Source of the DNA: Armatimonas rosea | GTDB lineage: Bacteria > Armatimonadota > Armatimonadia > Armatimonadales > Armatimonadaceae | NCBI RefSeq assembly: GCF_014202505.1 | Contig: NZ_JACHGW010000005.1 | Location: 186,001-250,000 of the forward strand | Direction: 5' to 3' | DNA: 64,000 nucleotides | Notes under the pieces: model-generated | The model's input: the letters and a program-made list of their open reading frames with translations, nothing else | Told to the model about the DNA's origin: nothing | Databases searched by the model: none | Program-made: the position numbers and the translations under genes | Shown here: positions 17,415 through 25,534 of the stretch, piece after piece | Layout: every line of letters begins with the position of its first letter | How positions within the stretch are numbered: the first letter of the stretch is position 1

Positions 17415-18991
17415 GAGCAATGGTGGCGAGTGCGGAGCCGCTGGCGTCGCAGGTGGGTGTGGACGTGATGCGGCGGGGTGGGAATGCGGTGGATGCGGCG
17501 GTGGCGGTCGGGTTTGCGCTGGCGGTGACCTATCCGCAGGCGGGGAATCTCGGCGGCGGTGGGTTTCTGCTGTGGCGGCGCAAGGACGGCCAGACCGCGG
17601 CGGTGGACTACCGCGAGATGGCGCCCGCTGCGGCGTTTCGGGAGGTCTACGCCGGGAAGACCGACGAGGGCGGGCCGACGGTCGGGTGGCGGGCATCGGG
17701 GACGCCGGGGACGGTGGCGGGGCTGGCGTTGGCGCACAAAAAATACGGCTCGGGCAAGCTCTCGTTTGCGGCGCTGATCGAGCCCGCACGGGCGCTGGCG
17801 GCGGAGGGTTTCGTCGCGCCGGCGTCGCTGAGCCGTTCGCTGGCCAGCTACACGGCGCTGCTCTCGCGCTATGAGGCATCCAAGGCTGTGTTTGTGGGGA
17901 TCGGTGAAGGGCAGAAATTCCGTCAGCCGGAGCTGGCCGAGACCCTGGCGCGGATTCAGAAAAACGGCCCACGCGAGTTCTACGAGGGCGAGACCGCGCG
18001 GCGCATTGCGGCGGCGATGCGGCCCCACGGCTGGATCAGCGAGCGCGACCTAAAAGGCTACGACGTCAAGGAGCGCGGGGTAGTCACGGGGCGCTACCGA
18101 GGGCACGGGATTGTCTCCATGCCCCCGCCGTCGTCGGGCGGGGCGGTACTAATCGAGATTCTCAATATCCTAGAGGGCTTCGAGCTCGGCAAGCTGGGCT
18201 GGGAGAGCCCGCTACGCTGGCACTTGGTTATCGAGGCGATAAAGCGGGCCTTTGCCGACCGTGCGGAGTTCTTCGGCGACCCGGACTTTGTCCGTGTTCC
18301 TGTCGCCAAGCTCACCGACCCCGCCTACGCCGCCCGCTGGCGCGCCAGTATTGATTTACACCACGCCACCCCGAGTAGCGCGATCCGTGCGGGGCAGGCG
18401 AGCCACGAGCCGCTCCACACGACCCACTTCTCCATTCTCGACAGCGACGGCAACGCGGTCTCGAACACCTACACGCTCAATGGCCCGTATGGCTCCGGCG
18501 TGACCATTCCCGGCACGGGGATTCTGATGAACAACGAGATGGACGACTTCGCGGCCAACCCCGGCAAGCCCAACCGCTACGGCCTGATCCAGGGCGAGAG
18601 CAACGCCGTGAGGGCTAAAAAGCGCCCCCTCTCCTCCATGACCCCGACCTTTGTGACCAACCCCGACGGCACGCTACGGCTCATTATCGGCTCTCCTGGC
18701 GGCCCGACCATCATCAACACCGTCCTCCACGTGATCCTCAATGTCCTCGACCATGGCCAAGGTATCGCCGACGCGATCGCGGCACCGCGCGCACACCACC
18801 AGTGGCTCCCCGATGAGATCGGTGCCGACAAGCACCTCCCGGAGAGCGTCAAAGGGGGCCTGGAGCGCCTCGGGCACACGTTTGGCAAGCCCCGCTCGCT
18901 GGGGGACGCCCAAGGAATCCTACTCGCCCCCGATGGCACGGTAGCCGGCGCAAGCGACCCCCGCGGCTCAGGAAGGACAATCGGCGGATAA
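17411..18991 (+). CDS. Gamma-glutamyltransferase
   Basis: A 526-residue N-terminal-nucleophile hydrolase that cleaves gamma-glutamyl bonds such as those of glutathione. The large-subunit start contains RRGGNAVDAAVAVGFAL. The autoprocessing site is HTTHFSILD, where the second threonine would become the small-subunit nucleophile. The substrate-binding segments NNEMDDF and SSMTPTFV, and the oxyanion loop GSPGG, are present. No signal peptide is visible: it starts MRAMVASAEPLAS directly at the catalytic domain, unlike periplasmic family members. It is coupled to the upstream small gene and its tail overlaps the convergent gene by 24 bases. Confidence 0.94.
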   Translation: MRAMVASAEPLASQVGVDVMRRGGNAVDAAVAVGFALAVTYPQAGNLGGGGFLLWRRKDGQTAAVDYREMAPAAAFREVYAGKTDEGGPTVGWRASGTPGTVAGLALAHKKYGSGKLSFAALIEPARALAAEGFVAPASLSRSLASYTALLSRYEASKAVFVGIGEGQKFRQPELAETLARIQKNGPREFYEGETARRIAAAMRPHGWISERDLKGYDVKERGVVTGRYRGHGIVSMPPPSSGGAVLIEILNILEGFELGKLGWESPLRWHLVIEAIKRAFADRAEFFGDPDFVRVPVAKLTDPAYAARWRASIDLHHATPSSAIRAGQASHEPLHTTHFSILDSDGNAVSNTYTLNGPYGSGVTIPGTGILMNNEMDDFAANPGKPNRYGLIQGESNAVRAKKRPLSSMTPTFVTNPDGTLRLIIGSPGGPTIINTVLHVILNVLDHGQGIADAIAAPRAHHQWLPDEIGADKHLPESVKGGLERLGHTFGKPRSLGDAQGILLAPDGTVAGASDPRGSGRTIGG

Positions 18992-19639
18992 AAATCGCCG
19001 CTTGAGCTGCTCCAGTGCCTGTCGGTCTGGGGGCGTGAGCGGCTCGCGGCGCAGCGCGGGCGCAAGTGCGGGGAAGTGCGCGGCCAGTGCTTCTTTGGTG
19101 TAGAGCTCGACCCCCTCGGAGAGGGCCACGGCTTGCCCGAGCTGAAAGGCGATGCTCTTGGCGATATCCTCGGGCGTCCCGTTCTTGCCGAAGTCCACGG
19201 GCTCGGCGAGGTCCAGTACTTCTAGCATCGCGCATCTCTGGACAAAGTCACCGCTCAGGGCGCGCTTCACGGCCTCACGCTGCGGGGTGCGGGAGTAGAG
19301 GGAGAGGACAATGCGCGCGGCCCGCTGGCGCTTGGCGTCTAGGTCGCGCGGGACGGGGCGAGCGATAGCGAGCGGGTGGGGCTGGGGGTGAAAGCCGTAG
19401 GTCGCAAGAGCGGCGTTGTTGGTCTCGTCGGGGAGGCCCTTGAGCGTTTCCGTAATCACTCCCTCGTGCAGGACGGCGAAGTTGACGTTGAGTTTCTTGT
19501 CCGTACCGAGCTGCGCCGCAAGCTCCGGCGCGAGCTGCGCGGCGAGTGCCTTGCTGTCTTCCAGTGTGGGCAGAGCATCGACAAAGACGACGATGTCACA
19601 GTCAACCGAAGAGGGCGAGCCGAAGACATGAAAGACCAT
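18968..19639 (-). CDS. Nucleotidyltransferase-fold protein, uncharacterised
   Basis: A 223-residue soluble protein. Its start MVFHVFGSPSSVDCDIVVFVD fits the GS-x(n)-DxD signature of the polymerase-beta nucleotidyltransferase fold (Gly-Ser followed by Asp-x-Asp metal ligands). The rest is helical (LDAKRQRAARIVLSLYSRTPQREAVKRAL) with no further recognisable domain. The role may be a tRNA or small-molecule nucleotidyltransferase or a MNT-like antitoxin relative; no partner gene is adjacent. It converges with ggt. Confidence 0.65.
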   Translation of the reverse strand: MVFHVFGSPSSVDCDIVVFVDALPTLEDSKALAAQLAPELAAQLGTDKKLNVNFAVLHEGVITETLKGLPDETNNAALATYGFHPQPHPLAIARPVPRDLDAKRQRAARIVLSLYSRTPQREAVKRALSGDFVQRCAMLEVLDLAEPVDFGKNGTPEDIAKSIAFQLGQAVALSEGVELYTKEALAAHFPALAPALRREPLTPPDRQALEQLKRRFLSADCPS

Positions 19640-19674
19640 GGTTCTCTATCGGCTCGCCCGGTGGGTTTGTTAAG

Positions 19675-21222
19675 CTAGCGCGTTTTCTCGAGTACCTCGA
19701 TGTTCTTGCGGTAGATATTGCTAAAGGACGTGCCTTGTGGCAGGCGGTCCGCCGCTTCGGTGGCCTTGCGGTACCAGTAGAGTGCGCGTTGTCGTCGCTC
19801 TGGCGAGGGAGTGCCGTGGTTGGGTAGGTTGCCTAAGACCCCCTGGAAGTACAGCGCACGCGCCTCGGCTTTCTCTGTCGCAAAGTCCTTGTGCGGGCCG
19901 ACATGGTGGGTGAAGTTGGCCGGATCGTCCCAGCTCAAGCTCCCTTCTGTCTGGGGCAGCGGGATCGTCAGCTCCAAGTTCTCTCTCACCAGCGCGACCG
20001 TGCGTCCTCCTGTGCCAATGCGCTCGTAGACCTCGAGGCTGACTGACACGGTTAGCCGGAGGCTAGTCGGGCGCGAGTCGGTAACGAGATAGGGCTCCTC
20101 GGGGCAGAGATAGAGCGTGTCGGCGCTCCCCGTGCCGGGCCAGAGGAGGCTGATGTACTGGCGGCCCAGGTTGTCCGTGGCCTGCACGCTACTTGCCGAG
20201 AGCGAGAAAGGGACTGTACCCGAGCCGAGCGCAAGGTGCGTGTTCCCGACCCAGTGCTCCAGGTGGACCTTGAGGCAGCCCTCATTGTCACGGATCGGCA
20301 CGGAACCCACGACGGTTAGCCCTTTGTTGCGGGCGGCACTCTCGCCCTGTGCCTCCGGGGCCGTGCAGGGCGTGGTCATATCGAAGCGAGGGAGCTGAGC
20401 TGCTTGAGGCACCTGGGTAACTCCCTCGGGGAGCGTGACATCGTAGTGGGCCTCCAGTTCGGCTTGTGGGGTCTCTCGCCCCGTGAGTTTTTCTTGGGCG
20501 TCTCGTGCCTGGCGCTGGATGCTATAGCGGCTGGGGAGGCTGGTCTTGGTGTCTATCTCCAGGCGAGCGGTGTCCTGCACATAGGCCTTTGGCATCGCCC
20601 TGTCCTCTTTGATATCCACATCGCTGAGGTAGGTCGCGTCGGCCTCCAAGGTGCGCCGTGTGCCGTCTGTCCGGTCGCGAGTCCAGTCTGCAGGGTCGCC
20701 GCTGAGCCCGGCGAGGAAGCCAGCGCGGGGATCGGCGAGGGTCTTGGGATTGGCTCCCACGGACTTCTGGACCAGAACAAAGCCGGGGCGTGGCCCTAGG
20801 AAACCCTCTGGCCCCGCGGGTGCTTGGAAGAAGAGCCGCCGCTTGCCATCGTCGAGTAGCACGTTGTCGCCGATCTGCTCGCGGTAGAAGAACGGGGCAC
20901 GGCGGCCCCAGATCTCCCAGCGCACTCTCTTGCCGTACTGGATGCGCCAGCCGGAGAAGTGCCAGGTGAGGGTCTTGCCGATAGCGGCCTCGATACCCGC
21001 GGCGGAGGCGGGGCTGAGGAAGAGGCGCGGGGCGGCGACCAGACCGATTCCGGTAACAGCGAGGGCCGCTAGCGCGGCACGTCGGGTAAGAGCCATGGGA
21101 GTTTTCGCTTTCTTGAGGTCGGGGAGGCTTGCGAGGGTGCGGTCACGCAGTCCCTCGGGGAGGGCAGGGTCTTGGGTACGAAGCTGCTGTGAGCGCTTGC
21201 GTAGGTTCTTATCAAAGGACAT
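19675..21222 (-). CDS. Anti-sigma-like membrane protein with large extracytoplasmic domain
   Basis: A 515-residue protein with a short basic cytosolic start (MSFDKNLRKRSQQLRTQDP), one membrane segment (about 45-75, RRAALAALAVTGIGLVAAPRLFL) and a long outer domain with beta-rich repeats and a DUF-like tail. It overlaps the upstream ECF sigma gene by 11 bases. This layout is that of a sigma/anti-sigma pair where the outer domain senses envelope stress, in the style of MucB/RseB-containing regulators. The anti-sigma contact region is not a recognisable zinc-containing ASD, so the regulatory role is inferred from context. Confidence 0.72.
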   Translation of the reverse strand: MSFDKNLRKRSQQLRTQDPALPEGLRDRTLASLPDLKKAKTPMALTRRAALAALAVTGIGLVAAPRLFLSPASAAGIEAAIGKTLTWHFSGWRIQYGKRVRWEIWGRRAPFFYREQIGDNVLLDDGKRRLFFQAPAGPEGFLGPRPGFVLVQKSVGANPKTLADPRAGFLAGLSGDPADWTRDRTDGTRRTLEADATYLSDVDIKEDRAMPKAYVQDTARLEIDTKTSLPSRYSIQRQARDAQEKLTGRETPQAELEAHYDVTLPEGVTQVPQAAQLPRFDMTTPCTAPEAQGESAARNKGLTVVGSVPIRDNEGCLKVHLEHWVGNTHLALGSGTVPFSLSASSVQATDNLGRQYISLLWPGTGSADTLYLCPEEPYLVTDSRPTSLRLTVSVSLEVYERIGTGGRTVALVRENLELTIPLPQTEGSLSWDDPANFTHHVGPHKDFATEKAEARALYFQGVLGNLPNHGTPSPERRQRALYWYRKATEAADRLPQGTSFSNIYRKNIEVLEKTR

Positions 21223-21790
21223 GACAGGTCTCCTTTTCGGTATCGGAGTCGGGGGAAAAGTGGGCGGTGAGGGCGGTTTTGAGGAGCCGGGTGGCGCGGT
21301 GGAGCCGGGACTGAACCGTTCCCAAGGGGAGCTCTAGAAGCTGGGCGACCTCCTGGTAGGAGAGCTCCTCGATCCGCACGAGCACAAAGACCTCGCGGTA
21401 GCTCTCGGGGAGCGCTGCGACAGCCTGTTCCAGCGCCTTGAGGGACTCTGCCTGGGTGCAGTGTGCCAGGGGATCGGCCTGAGAGTCGCTCTCGACCAGG
21501 GCTTCGTCGAGGGGGACCGACTCGTGTGCTTGCCGATGGTGGGTGCGCCAGTGGTTGACGGCGATCCCGCAGAGCCAGGTCGAGAGTGCTCCCCGGCCGC
21601 GCCAGCGCTCCAGGCTCTGCCAGGCGGTGAGAAAGGTCTCTTGGGTGAGGTCCTCCGCCAGGCTGGGGTTGTCGCTCAGGCGGCGCAGCAAGTGGAAGAC
21701 ACGGCGGCTGTGTCGGTCAAAGAGCTTGCCGAACGCCGCTTTGTCGCCGTGGCGTGCTCGCTGCACGAGCCAGAGATCGGGGAGTAGCAT
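21212..21790 (-). CDS. ECF-type RNA polymerase sigma factor
   Basis: A 192-residue sigma factor with region 2 (AEDLTQETFLTAWQSLERWRGRGALSTWLCGIAVNHWR) and region 4 (LPESYREVFVLVRIEELSYQEVAQLLELPLGTVQSRLHRATRLLK). CACAAT on the minus strand ends five bases before the ATG. The gene overlaps the membrane anti-sigma-like gene, so the pair form one unit. The leader sequence shared with the divergent rnz gene is short, so their promoters lie back to back. Confidence 0.93.
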   Translation of the reverse strand: MLLPDLWLVQRARHGDKAAFGKLFDRHSRRVFHLLRRLSDNPSLAEDLTQETFLTAWQSLERWRGRGALSTWLCGIAVNHWRTHHRQAHESVPLDEALVESDSQADPLAHCTQAESLKALEQAVAALPESYREVFVLVRIEELSYQEVAQLLELPLGTVQSRLHRATRLLKTALTAHFSPDSDTEKETCHVL

Positions 21791-21878
21791 GGTCTATTGT
21801 GTTCCTTCGGCGTTGAGTGACACAAACCCTGGCTATTGTTCCCAAAGGCCAAGAAATATCGTGCATTAAGAGATGCGA

Positions 21879-21884
21879 TACAAT
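21879..21884 (+). promoter_or_regulatory. -10 hexamer TACAAT for rnz
   Basis: TACAAT ends seven bases before the GTG start at 21892, consistent with leaderless transcription and supporting the GTG over ATG 21817. Confidence 0.55.
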
Positions 21885-21891
21885 AGCCGCC

Positions 21892-22836
21892 GTGGAAATT
21901 ACGTTTCTGGGGACCGGCTCGGGTGCGCCCTCGCGAGCACGCAACGTCTCGGCGACGGCCCTACACCTGCCCCAGCGCGGCGAGTGGTGGCTGATCGACT
22001 GCGGCGAGGGGACACAGCACCAGATTCTCCGCGCCTCCCATATCCGGCTCTCCCAGCTGACGCGTATCTTCCTGACCCACCTCCACGGCGACCATCTCTT
22101 TGGCCTGCCGGGGCTGCTCGCCTCGCGGGCGCTCGCGCAAGGCGGGGTAGGGCCGATCACGATCTACGGCCCCGACGGTGTCGAGGCGTGGCTCAAGGCG
22201 ACCCTGCGTGTCTCCGGGATGCGCTTTGGCTTCCCCGTGACCTTTGTGACCGTCAAGCCCGGCGAGGTCTGCACCGATGGCGAGTTCACGGTCACGGCGG
22301 CACCCGTGCGACACCGGATCGAGGCCTATGCCTTTGCGGTGCGGGAGGCCGAGCAGGCGGGGCGCTTCGATGTCGCGGCGGCGGCGGCGCTGGGAATCCC
22401 CCCGGGACCGCTCTACGGCCAGCTCAAGGCGGGCAAGACCGTCACCCTCGACGATGGCCGGGTGATCGAGGGGAGTGCGCTGGTCGGCCCGACACGGCCC
22501 GGGCGCTGCGTGGTCTTCTCGGGCGACACGGGGCCGGCACCGGAGCTGGCTCCGCTGGCCAAGGGGGCAGACCTGCTGATCCATGAGGCAACCTACTCCG
22601 AGCTAGACCGGGGCCTCGCCGACCGTGCCGCCCACGCCACCGCGACTGTCGCCGCCGAGGTGGCCCGTGAGGCGGGGGTGCACTCTCTCCTCCTGACCCA
22701 CTTCTCGGCGCGCTACGAAGGCGGCGAGAGCGAGGTCAACCTAGAGACCCTCCTCAGCGAGGCCCGGGCGATCTTCCCGGAGACCCGCCTCGCCTATGAC
22801 CAGCTCCGGGTTAGCGTCCCTCGACGAGAGCAATAA
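21892..22836 (+). CDS. rnz: Ribonuclease Z (tRNA 3' endonuclease)
   Basis: About 314 residues from GTG 21892, a start chosen because the family begins at MEITFLGTGSG and a -10 hexamer sits just upstream. This metallo-beta-lactamase-fold nuclease removes the 3' trailer of tRNA precursors that lack encoded CCA. The zinc motif HLHGDH is at 63-68, with later ligands in VRHR, FSGDTGP and LLLTHFSARY. An insertion typical of the exosite arm is present around residues 150-190. The tRNA-like units at 25.2 kb lack encoded CCA and would need such an enzyme, but the two loci need not be linked. Confidence 0.93.
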   Translation: MEITFLGTGSGAPSRARNVSATALHLPQRGEWWLIDCGEGTQHQILRASHIRLSQLTRIFLTHLHGDHLFGLPGLLASRALAQGGVGPITIYGPDGVEAWLKATLRVSGMRFGFPVTFVTVKPGEVCTDGEFTVTAAPVRHRIEAYAFAVREAEQAGRFDVAAAAALGIPPGPLYGQLKAGKTVTLDDGRVIEGSALVGPTRPGRCVVFSGDTGPAPELAPLAKGADLLIHEATYSELDRGLADRAAHATATVAAEVAREAGVHSLLLTHFSARYEGGESEVNLETLLSEARAIFPETRLAYDQLRVSVPRREQ

Positions 22837-23170
22837 CGGCCTCGGGGGGGCGTCCGATCACCGCGCGCTCTCCAAACACCGCAATCGGGCGCTGGAGGAG
22901 CCTGGGATGGGCGGCAAGCGCGGCCAGAAGCTCGGTGTCGGTGAGAGCGGGGTTGTCCAGTCCAAGAGTGGTGTACTCGGGCTCGTCGGTGCGGAGGAGC
23001 GTCCGGGCGGGCTGTCCCAGCTTTTGCAGGACCGCCTCAAGCTGCTCCACACTCGGGGGCGTCTCCAGGTAGAGAACCAGCTCCGGCGCGATTCCATGCT
23101 CCTGAAGCAGGGCCAGGGCGGCTCGTGACTTGGAGCAGGCGGGGTTGTGGTAGAGGGTGACGTGGCTCAT
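22811..23170 (-). CDS. ArsC/Spx-family reductase-like protein
   Basis: A 119-residue thioredoxin-fold protein. The active-site motif NPACSKSRAAL gives the Cys of the ArsC family (CSKS rather than a CxxC). It continues with LVLYLETPPSVEQLEAVLQKLG, TLGLDNP and RPIAVFGERAVIGRPPE, as in arsenate-reductase/YfgD-like proteins. It may use glutaredoxin or glutathione; the substrate is unproven. It starts within the stop of the amidase gene (ATGA overlap) and its tail overlaps the rnz tail by 26 bases. Confidence 0.88.
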   Translation of the reverse strand: MSHVTLYHNPACSKSRAALALLQEHGIAPELVLYLETPPSVEQLEAVLQKLGQPARTLLRTDEPEYTTLGLDNPALTDTELLAALAAHPRLLQRPIAVFGERAVIGRPPEAVIALVEGR

Positions 23171-24021
23171 TGGTGCTTTAGCGTACCCGCAAGTGCCTCC
23201 CGAATGAGCCGTGCTACTTTCCAGCGCCAGGCGGGGCTGCGTGCCGCTTGAAGGTCTTTGGGGTTGGAGATGGTCGCCAGCTCGATCAAGACGCTCTGCG
23301 GGACGGGGTTGTGGAGGGGATTGAGAACACCCAGCTCGCGTGGCTTTGGCTCGCCTCCACGCCGGTGTCCACTGAGCCCACTTTTTTTCCACCGCACCGC
23401 CAGCTCCCGTGCGAGCTGGGGGGGGCGGCTCAAGCGGGCATCGTAGCAGATCAGGCCACCCCGCCACTTGCTCGCACTGAGGGCATCGTAGTGGAGGGAG
23501 AGAAAGAAGATCGGACGCCGCGTCTGTTGCTGTTGCCAGAGCTGGGCGGCGAGCTGGGCACGTCGGTAGAGGTCCTCGGGGCTCTCGCCGTGCCGAATCC
23601 CCACAAACTTATTGTCGCTGAGAAAGCGGGCATCGCGGGGGGCCTGCAGGGGCGGCTCGGGCTGGCCCTCTTTGGGGAGGGGCGTGAGGGTGCTGCTGTG
23701 GACCGTAAAGATCACCTCCGCGCCCGCTTGCTGGAGGGAGGACGCGAGGGTGGCGGCCATGCGGTAGGTGAGCTGCGCCTCGCTCATCCCGCCGCGCTGC
23801 GCCCCCGAGTCTGCGCCGCCGTGGCCGGGGTCCAGCACGACCAGGACTCCCTTGAGAAACGGGTGCTTGTCGGACGCGGGGGGGAGAGTGGGGTGGGGTG
23901 GGGTGGGGCGTCTGCGGCACTGTCCCACCAGCCCGATCACCAAGAAAAACGCCAGGACAAGAGGGAGGTCCCCTAGTCGCTCTCGGCGTGCTCGGCGCTT
24001 GGTCGGGCGGGGAGGCGTCAC
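23167..24021 (-). CDS. N-acetylmuramoyl-L-alanine amidase (Amidase_3)
   Basis: A 284-residue zinc amidase with a basic start (TPPRPTKRRARRERL), one membrane or signal segment (LVLAFFLVIGLVGQC) ending in a cysteine, a proline-rich linker, and a catalytic domain. It carries the zinc-site motif LDPGHGGADSGA, SLHYDA in the position of the usual SxHxN, and ELATISNP with the catalytic glutamate. It cuts the amide bond between muramic acid and the stem peptide in the periplasm. The GTG start has TATGAT exactly six bases upstream. The gene overlaps the ArsC-like gene. Confidence 0.9.
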   Translation of the reverse strand: MTPPRPTKRRARRERLGDLPLVLAFFLVIGLVGQCRRRPTPPHPTLPPASDKHPFLKGVLVVLDPGHGGADSGAQRGGMSEAQLTYRMAATLASSLQQAGAEVIFTVHSSTLTPLPKEGQPEPPLQAPRDARFLSDNKFVGIRHGESPEDLYRRAQLAAQLWQQQQTRRPIFFLSLHYDALSASKWRGGLICYDARLSRPPQLARELAVRWKKSGLSGHRRGGEPKPRELGVLNPLHNPVPQSVLIELATISNPKDLQAARSPAWRWKVARLIREALAGTLKHQ

Positions 24022-24027
24022 GGCAAC

Positions 24028-24033
24028 ATCATA
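24028..24033 (-). promoter_or_regulatory. -10 hexamer TATGAT (minus strand) for amidase
   Basis: On the minus strand TATGAT is followed by six bases and GTG 24021, the same leaderless spacing found at several other genes. Confidence 0.6.
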
Positions 24034-24097
24034 CCGTAGCTTTTCCCGATGCTGTAGGTTTTACATTTGCTATGTTTCGGGCGATACTGTAGCAACT

Positions 24098-24829
24098 ATG
24101 ACAAAACTTAACCAGATCATCGCGGTCGAAAAAGGGGTCAAGACCGCCGCGTTTCAGAAACTCACCGATGTCTACCAGCTCTTGCAGAAGAATGCGCTGC
24201 TCTCCGGTATCTCGCGCACCTACCGCCCCCGTGACGAAGAAGGCGAGTCGCTCCCGCCCGAGTCCACGCGGGTTCAGCTCCGCACCGAGGAAGTGATCAA
24301 GGAAGTCACCGAGGAGCTGACCCGGCTCTTCGATGTCACCGCGACCAAGGAGTGGGCCAACTGCCAGGCTAAGGCCGATGTTCTGGTCGAGGGCACGGTT
24401 CTTCTGAAGGATGTCCCCGCGACCTACTTACTCTTTCTGGAAAAGCAGCTCGTGGACCTCCATACGTTTATTAAGAAGCTCCCTACCTTGGATGCCTCCG
24501 AGAGCTGGGAGTTCGATGCATCGGCCAACTGCTACGCCACCGAGCCCGTACAGACCGTCAAGACCCGCAAGATTCCCCGCAACCATGTCAAGGCGGAGGC
24601 CACCGAGCACCACCCGGCTCAGGTCGAGGTCTACTACGAAGACGTCGCGATTGGCTACTGGCGCACGGTCAAGTTCTCGGGCGCTCTGCCGGCCAAGCGT
24701 ATCCACGAGCTGACGGAGCGTGTCGAGCGGCTCCAGCAGGCCGTGAAGTTTGCCCGCGAGGAAGCAAATAGCCTGGAGGTCACCGACCAAAAGCTGGGCG
24801 CAAAAGTCTTTCAGTATCTGTTTGGATAG
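24098..24829 (+). CDS. Conserved hypothetical protein (243 residues)
   Basis: A soluble protein starting MTKLNQIIAVEKGVKTAAFQKLTD. The segments LFDVTATKEWANCQAKADV, DVPATYLLFLEKQLVDLHTFIKKLP and GALPAKRIHELTERVERLQQAVKFAREEAN are those of a well-conserved uncharacterised family found in Actinobacteria and other phyla. It is probably globular with a C-terminal helical pair; no catalytic motif is evident. ATG 24098 was chosen since GATACT (24083-24088) lies nine bases upstream. A small zinc-ribbon protein gene follows after three bases, so the two likely form an operon. Confidence 0.85.
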   Translation: MTKLNQIIAVEKGVKTAAFQKLTDVYQLLQKNALLSGISRTYRPRDEEGESLPPESTRVQLRTEEVIKEVTEELTRLFDVTATKEWANCQAKADVLVEGTVLLKDVPATYLLFLEKQLVDLHTFIKKLPTLDASESWEFDASANCYATEPVQTVKTRKIPRNHVKAEATEHHPAQVEVYYEDVAIGYWRTVKFSGALPAKRIHELTERVERLQQAVKFAREEANSLEVTDQKLGAKVFQYLFG

Positions 24830-24832
24830 GCT

Positions 24833-25141
24833 ATGAAACTTCTCTTTTGTGGTTACTGCCACGACATTGTCCGCCTGTTCCCTGAACGTCGCACCTGCCA
24901 CTGTGGACGTTCTTGGGGACAGTACCTAGAAGACAATTCCACCACGATCCAGACGGCAAATACCCTCTCATTGGGTATTGCCAATCCTGATTTCTGGAGG
25001 GCAGTTGAGGTTTATCAAGAGTCCCCCGAGCACTTCTCGCCCGAGCTCTCGATGCGTGCTTGGATCAATCCTCTGACGGAAGAAGATGTCCGCTATATCC
25101 GCCCTGAAGACACCTCCCTGGAGAACGCGAAGTCTCTTTAG
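24833..25141 (+). CDS. Small zinc-ribbon-like conserved hypothetical protein
   Basis: A 102-residue protein with CGYC near residues 6-9 and CHC at 22-24 (MKLLFCGYCHDIVRLFPERRTCHCGRSWGQYL), likely a metal-binding knuckle. Beyond it, TANTLSLGIANPDF matches an uncharacterised family of short proteins with the same start. There is no signal peptide or membrane segment. It follows the preceding gene by three bases and is the last gene before the tRNA-like region. Confidence 0.75.
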   Translation: MKLLFCGYCHDIVRLFPERRTCHCGRSWGQYLEDNSTTIQTANTLSLGIANPDFWRAVEVYQESPEHFSPELSMRAWINPLTEEDVRYIRPEDTSLENAKSL

Positions 25142-25160
25142 CGGAGTACAAAGTATCGGC

Positions 25161-25166
25161 TATACT
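25161..25166 (+). promoter_or_regulatory. Possible -10 hexamer TATACT for the tRNA-like transcript
   Basis: TATACT occurs 20 bases after the preceding stop codon and 62 bases before the first T arm. It would start a transcript across both permuted units. There is no clear -35, as for other promoters in the window. Confidence 0.4.
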
Positions 25167-25227
25167 GTGCTTGGAGCAATCCAGACTTAGCTTTAGCAGT
25201 AGCGTGACGGGGAGCTGTGTCCTACGT

Positions 25228-25289
25228 GCAGGTTCGAGTCCTGCCCCCTGCATCTGATCCTTGCAGGGGTAGCCCAACTTGGTAGAGGC
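25228..25289 (+). tRNA. Permuted tRNA-like unit A (T arm + 3' acceptor before 5' acceptor + D arm)
   Basis: In order: T stem GCAGG, loop TTCGAGT, CCTGC (25228-25244); acceptor 3' strand CCCCTGC (25245-25251); discriminator A (25252), no CCA; a 10-base linker; acceptor 5' strand GCAGGGG (25263-25269); TA at positions 8-9; D arm GCCC AACTTGGTAGA GGC (25272-25289). The acceptor strands pair perfectly over 7 bp, but only in this permuted order. No GCAGGGG exists upstream of the T arm. Upstream, GTAG and CTAC could form a long variable arm (25199-25224). Downstream, CTTAG may be an anticodon loop (UAG, Leu), but the anticodon stem is unresolved. The word CAGACTTAG occurs on both sides (25182 and 25307), as a circular permutation born from tandem duplication would leave. 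Confidence 0.7.
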
Positions 25290-25385
25290 GGCAGAGTTTC
25301 CCAAAACAGACTTAGACTCTTGCTCTAGACTAAGCATTTCTTCGTGGATCGCCGGGTCGAGCGAGTCGCGCCGAGAACGCCTGAA

Positions 25386-25440
25386 AGAGGTTCGATTCCT
25401 CTCTGGCCCATCGTGAGGGCCGGTAGTTTATCGGAAAAAC
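25386..25440 (+). tRNA. Permuted tRNA-like unit B
   Basis: In order: T stem AGAGG, loop TTCGATT, CCTCT (25386-25402); acceptor 3' strand CTGGCCC (25403-25409); discriminator A (25410), no CCA; a 6-base linker; acceptor 5' strand GGGCCGG (25417-25423); TA; D arm GTTT ATCGGAA AAAC (25426-25440). The acceptor strands pair over 7 bp with one G-U, again only in permuted order. The anticodon arm is not resolved. CTCTTAA at 25466-25472 looks like a Lys(CUU) loop and its flank TGCGA could pair with TCGCG at 25366-25370 upstream of the T arm, but spacing is abnormal. Two neighbouring units with the same permutation argue against simple decay of one gene. Confidence 0.68.
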
Positions 25441-25503
25441 CAGATGTTATAACGAGTGAGTGCGACTCTTAAACGTGACGGCGTGCTAAGTGCACGATAC
25501 CCC

Positions 25504-25534
25504 GAGGCCGGGAGCTGGTCATGCTCTCGGCCTC
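25504..25534 (+). terminator. Strong hairpin after the tRNA-like region
   Basis: GAGGCCGGGAG and CTCTCGGCCTC form an 11-bp stem (one G-U) around a 9-base loop, followed by TCTCGTTTG. It probably ends the tRNA-like transcript just before murJ. Confidence 0.65.

Noticed and set aside
25190-25207. A frame ending in ALAVA and TGA just upstream of a T arm, resembling a tmRNA tag
   Set aside because: tmRNA needs an alanine-type acceptor with G3-U70, which neither acceptor pair has; there are two T arms and two D arms, and no room for pseudoknots.
25260-25500. Group I intron inside a tRNA as the explanation for separated tRNA halves
   Set aside because: Spaces are far too short for an intron core, and the halves are in reversed order, which a linear intron would not produce.
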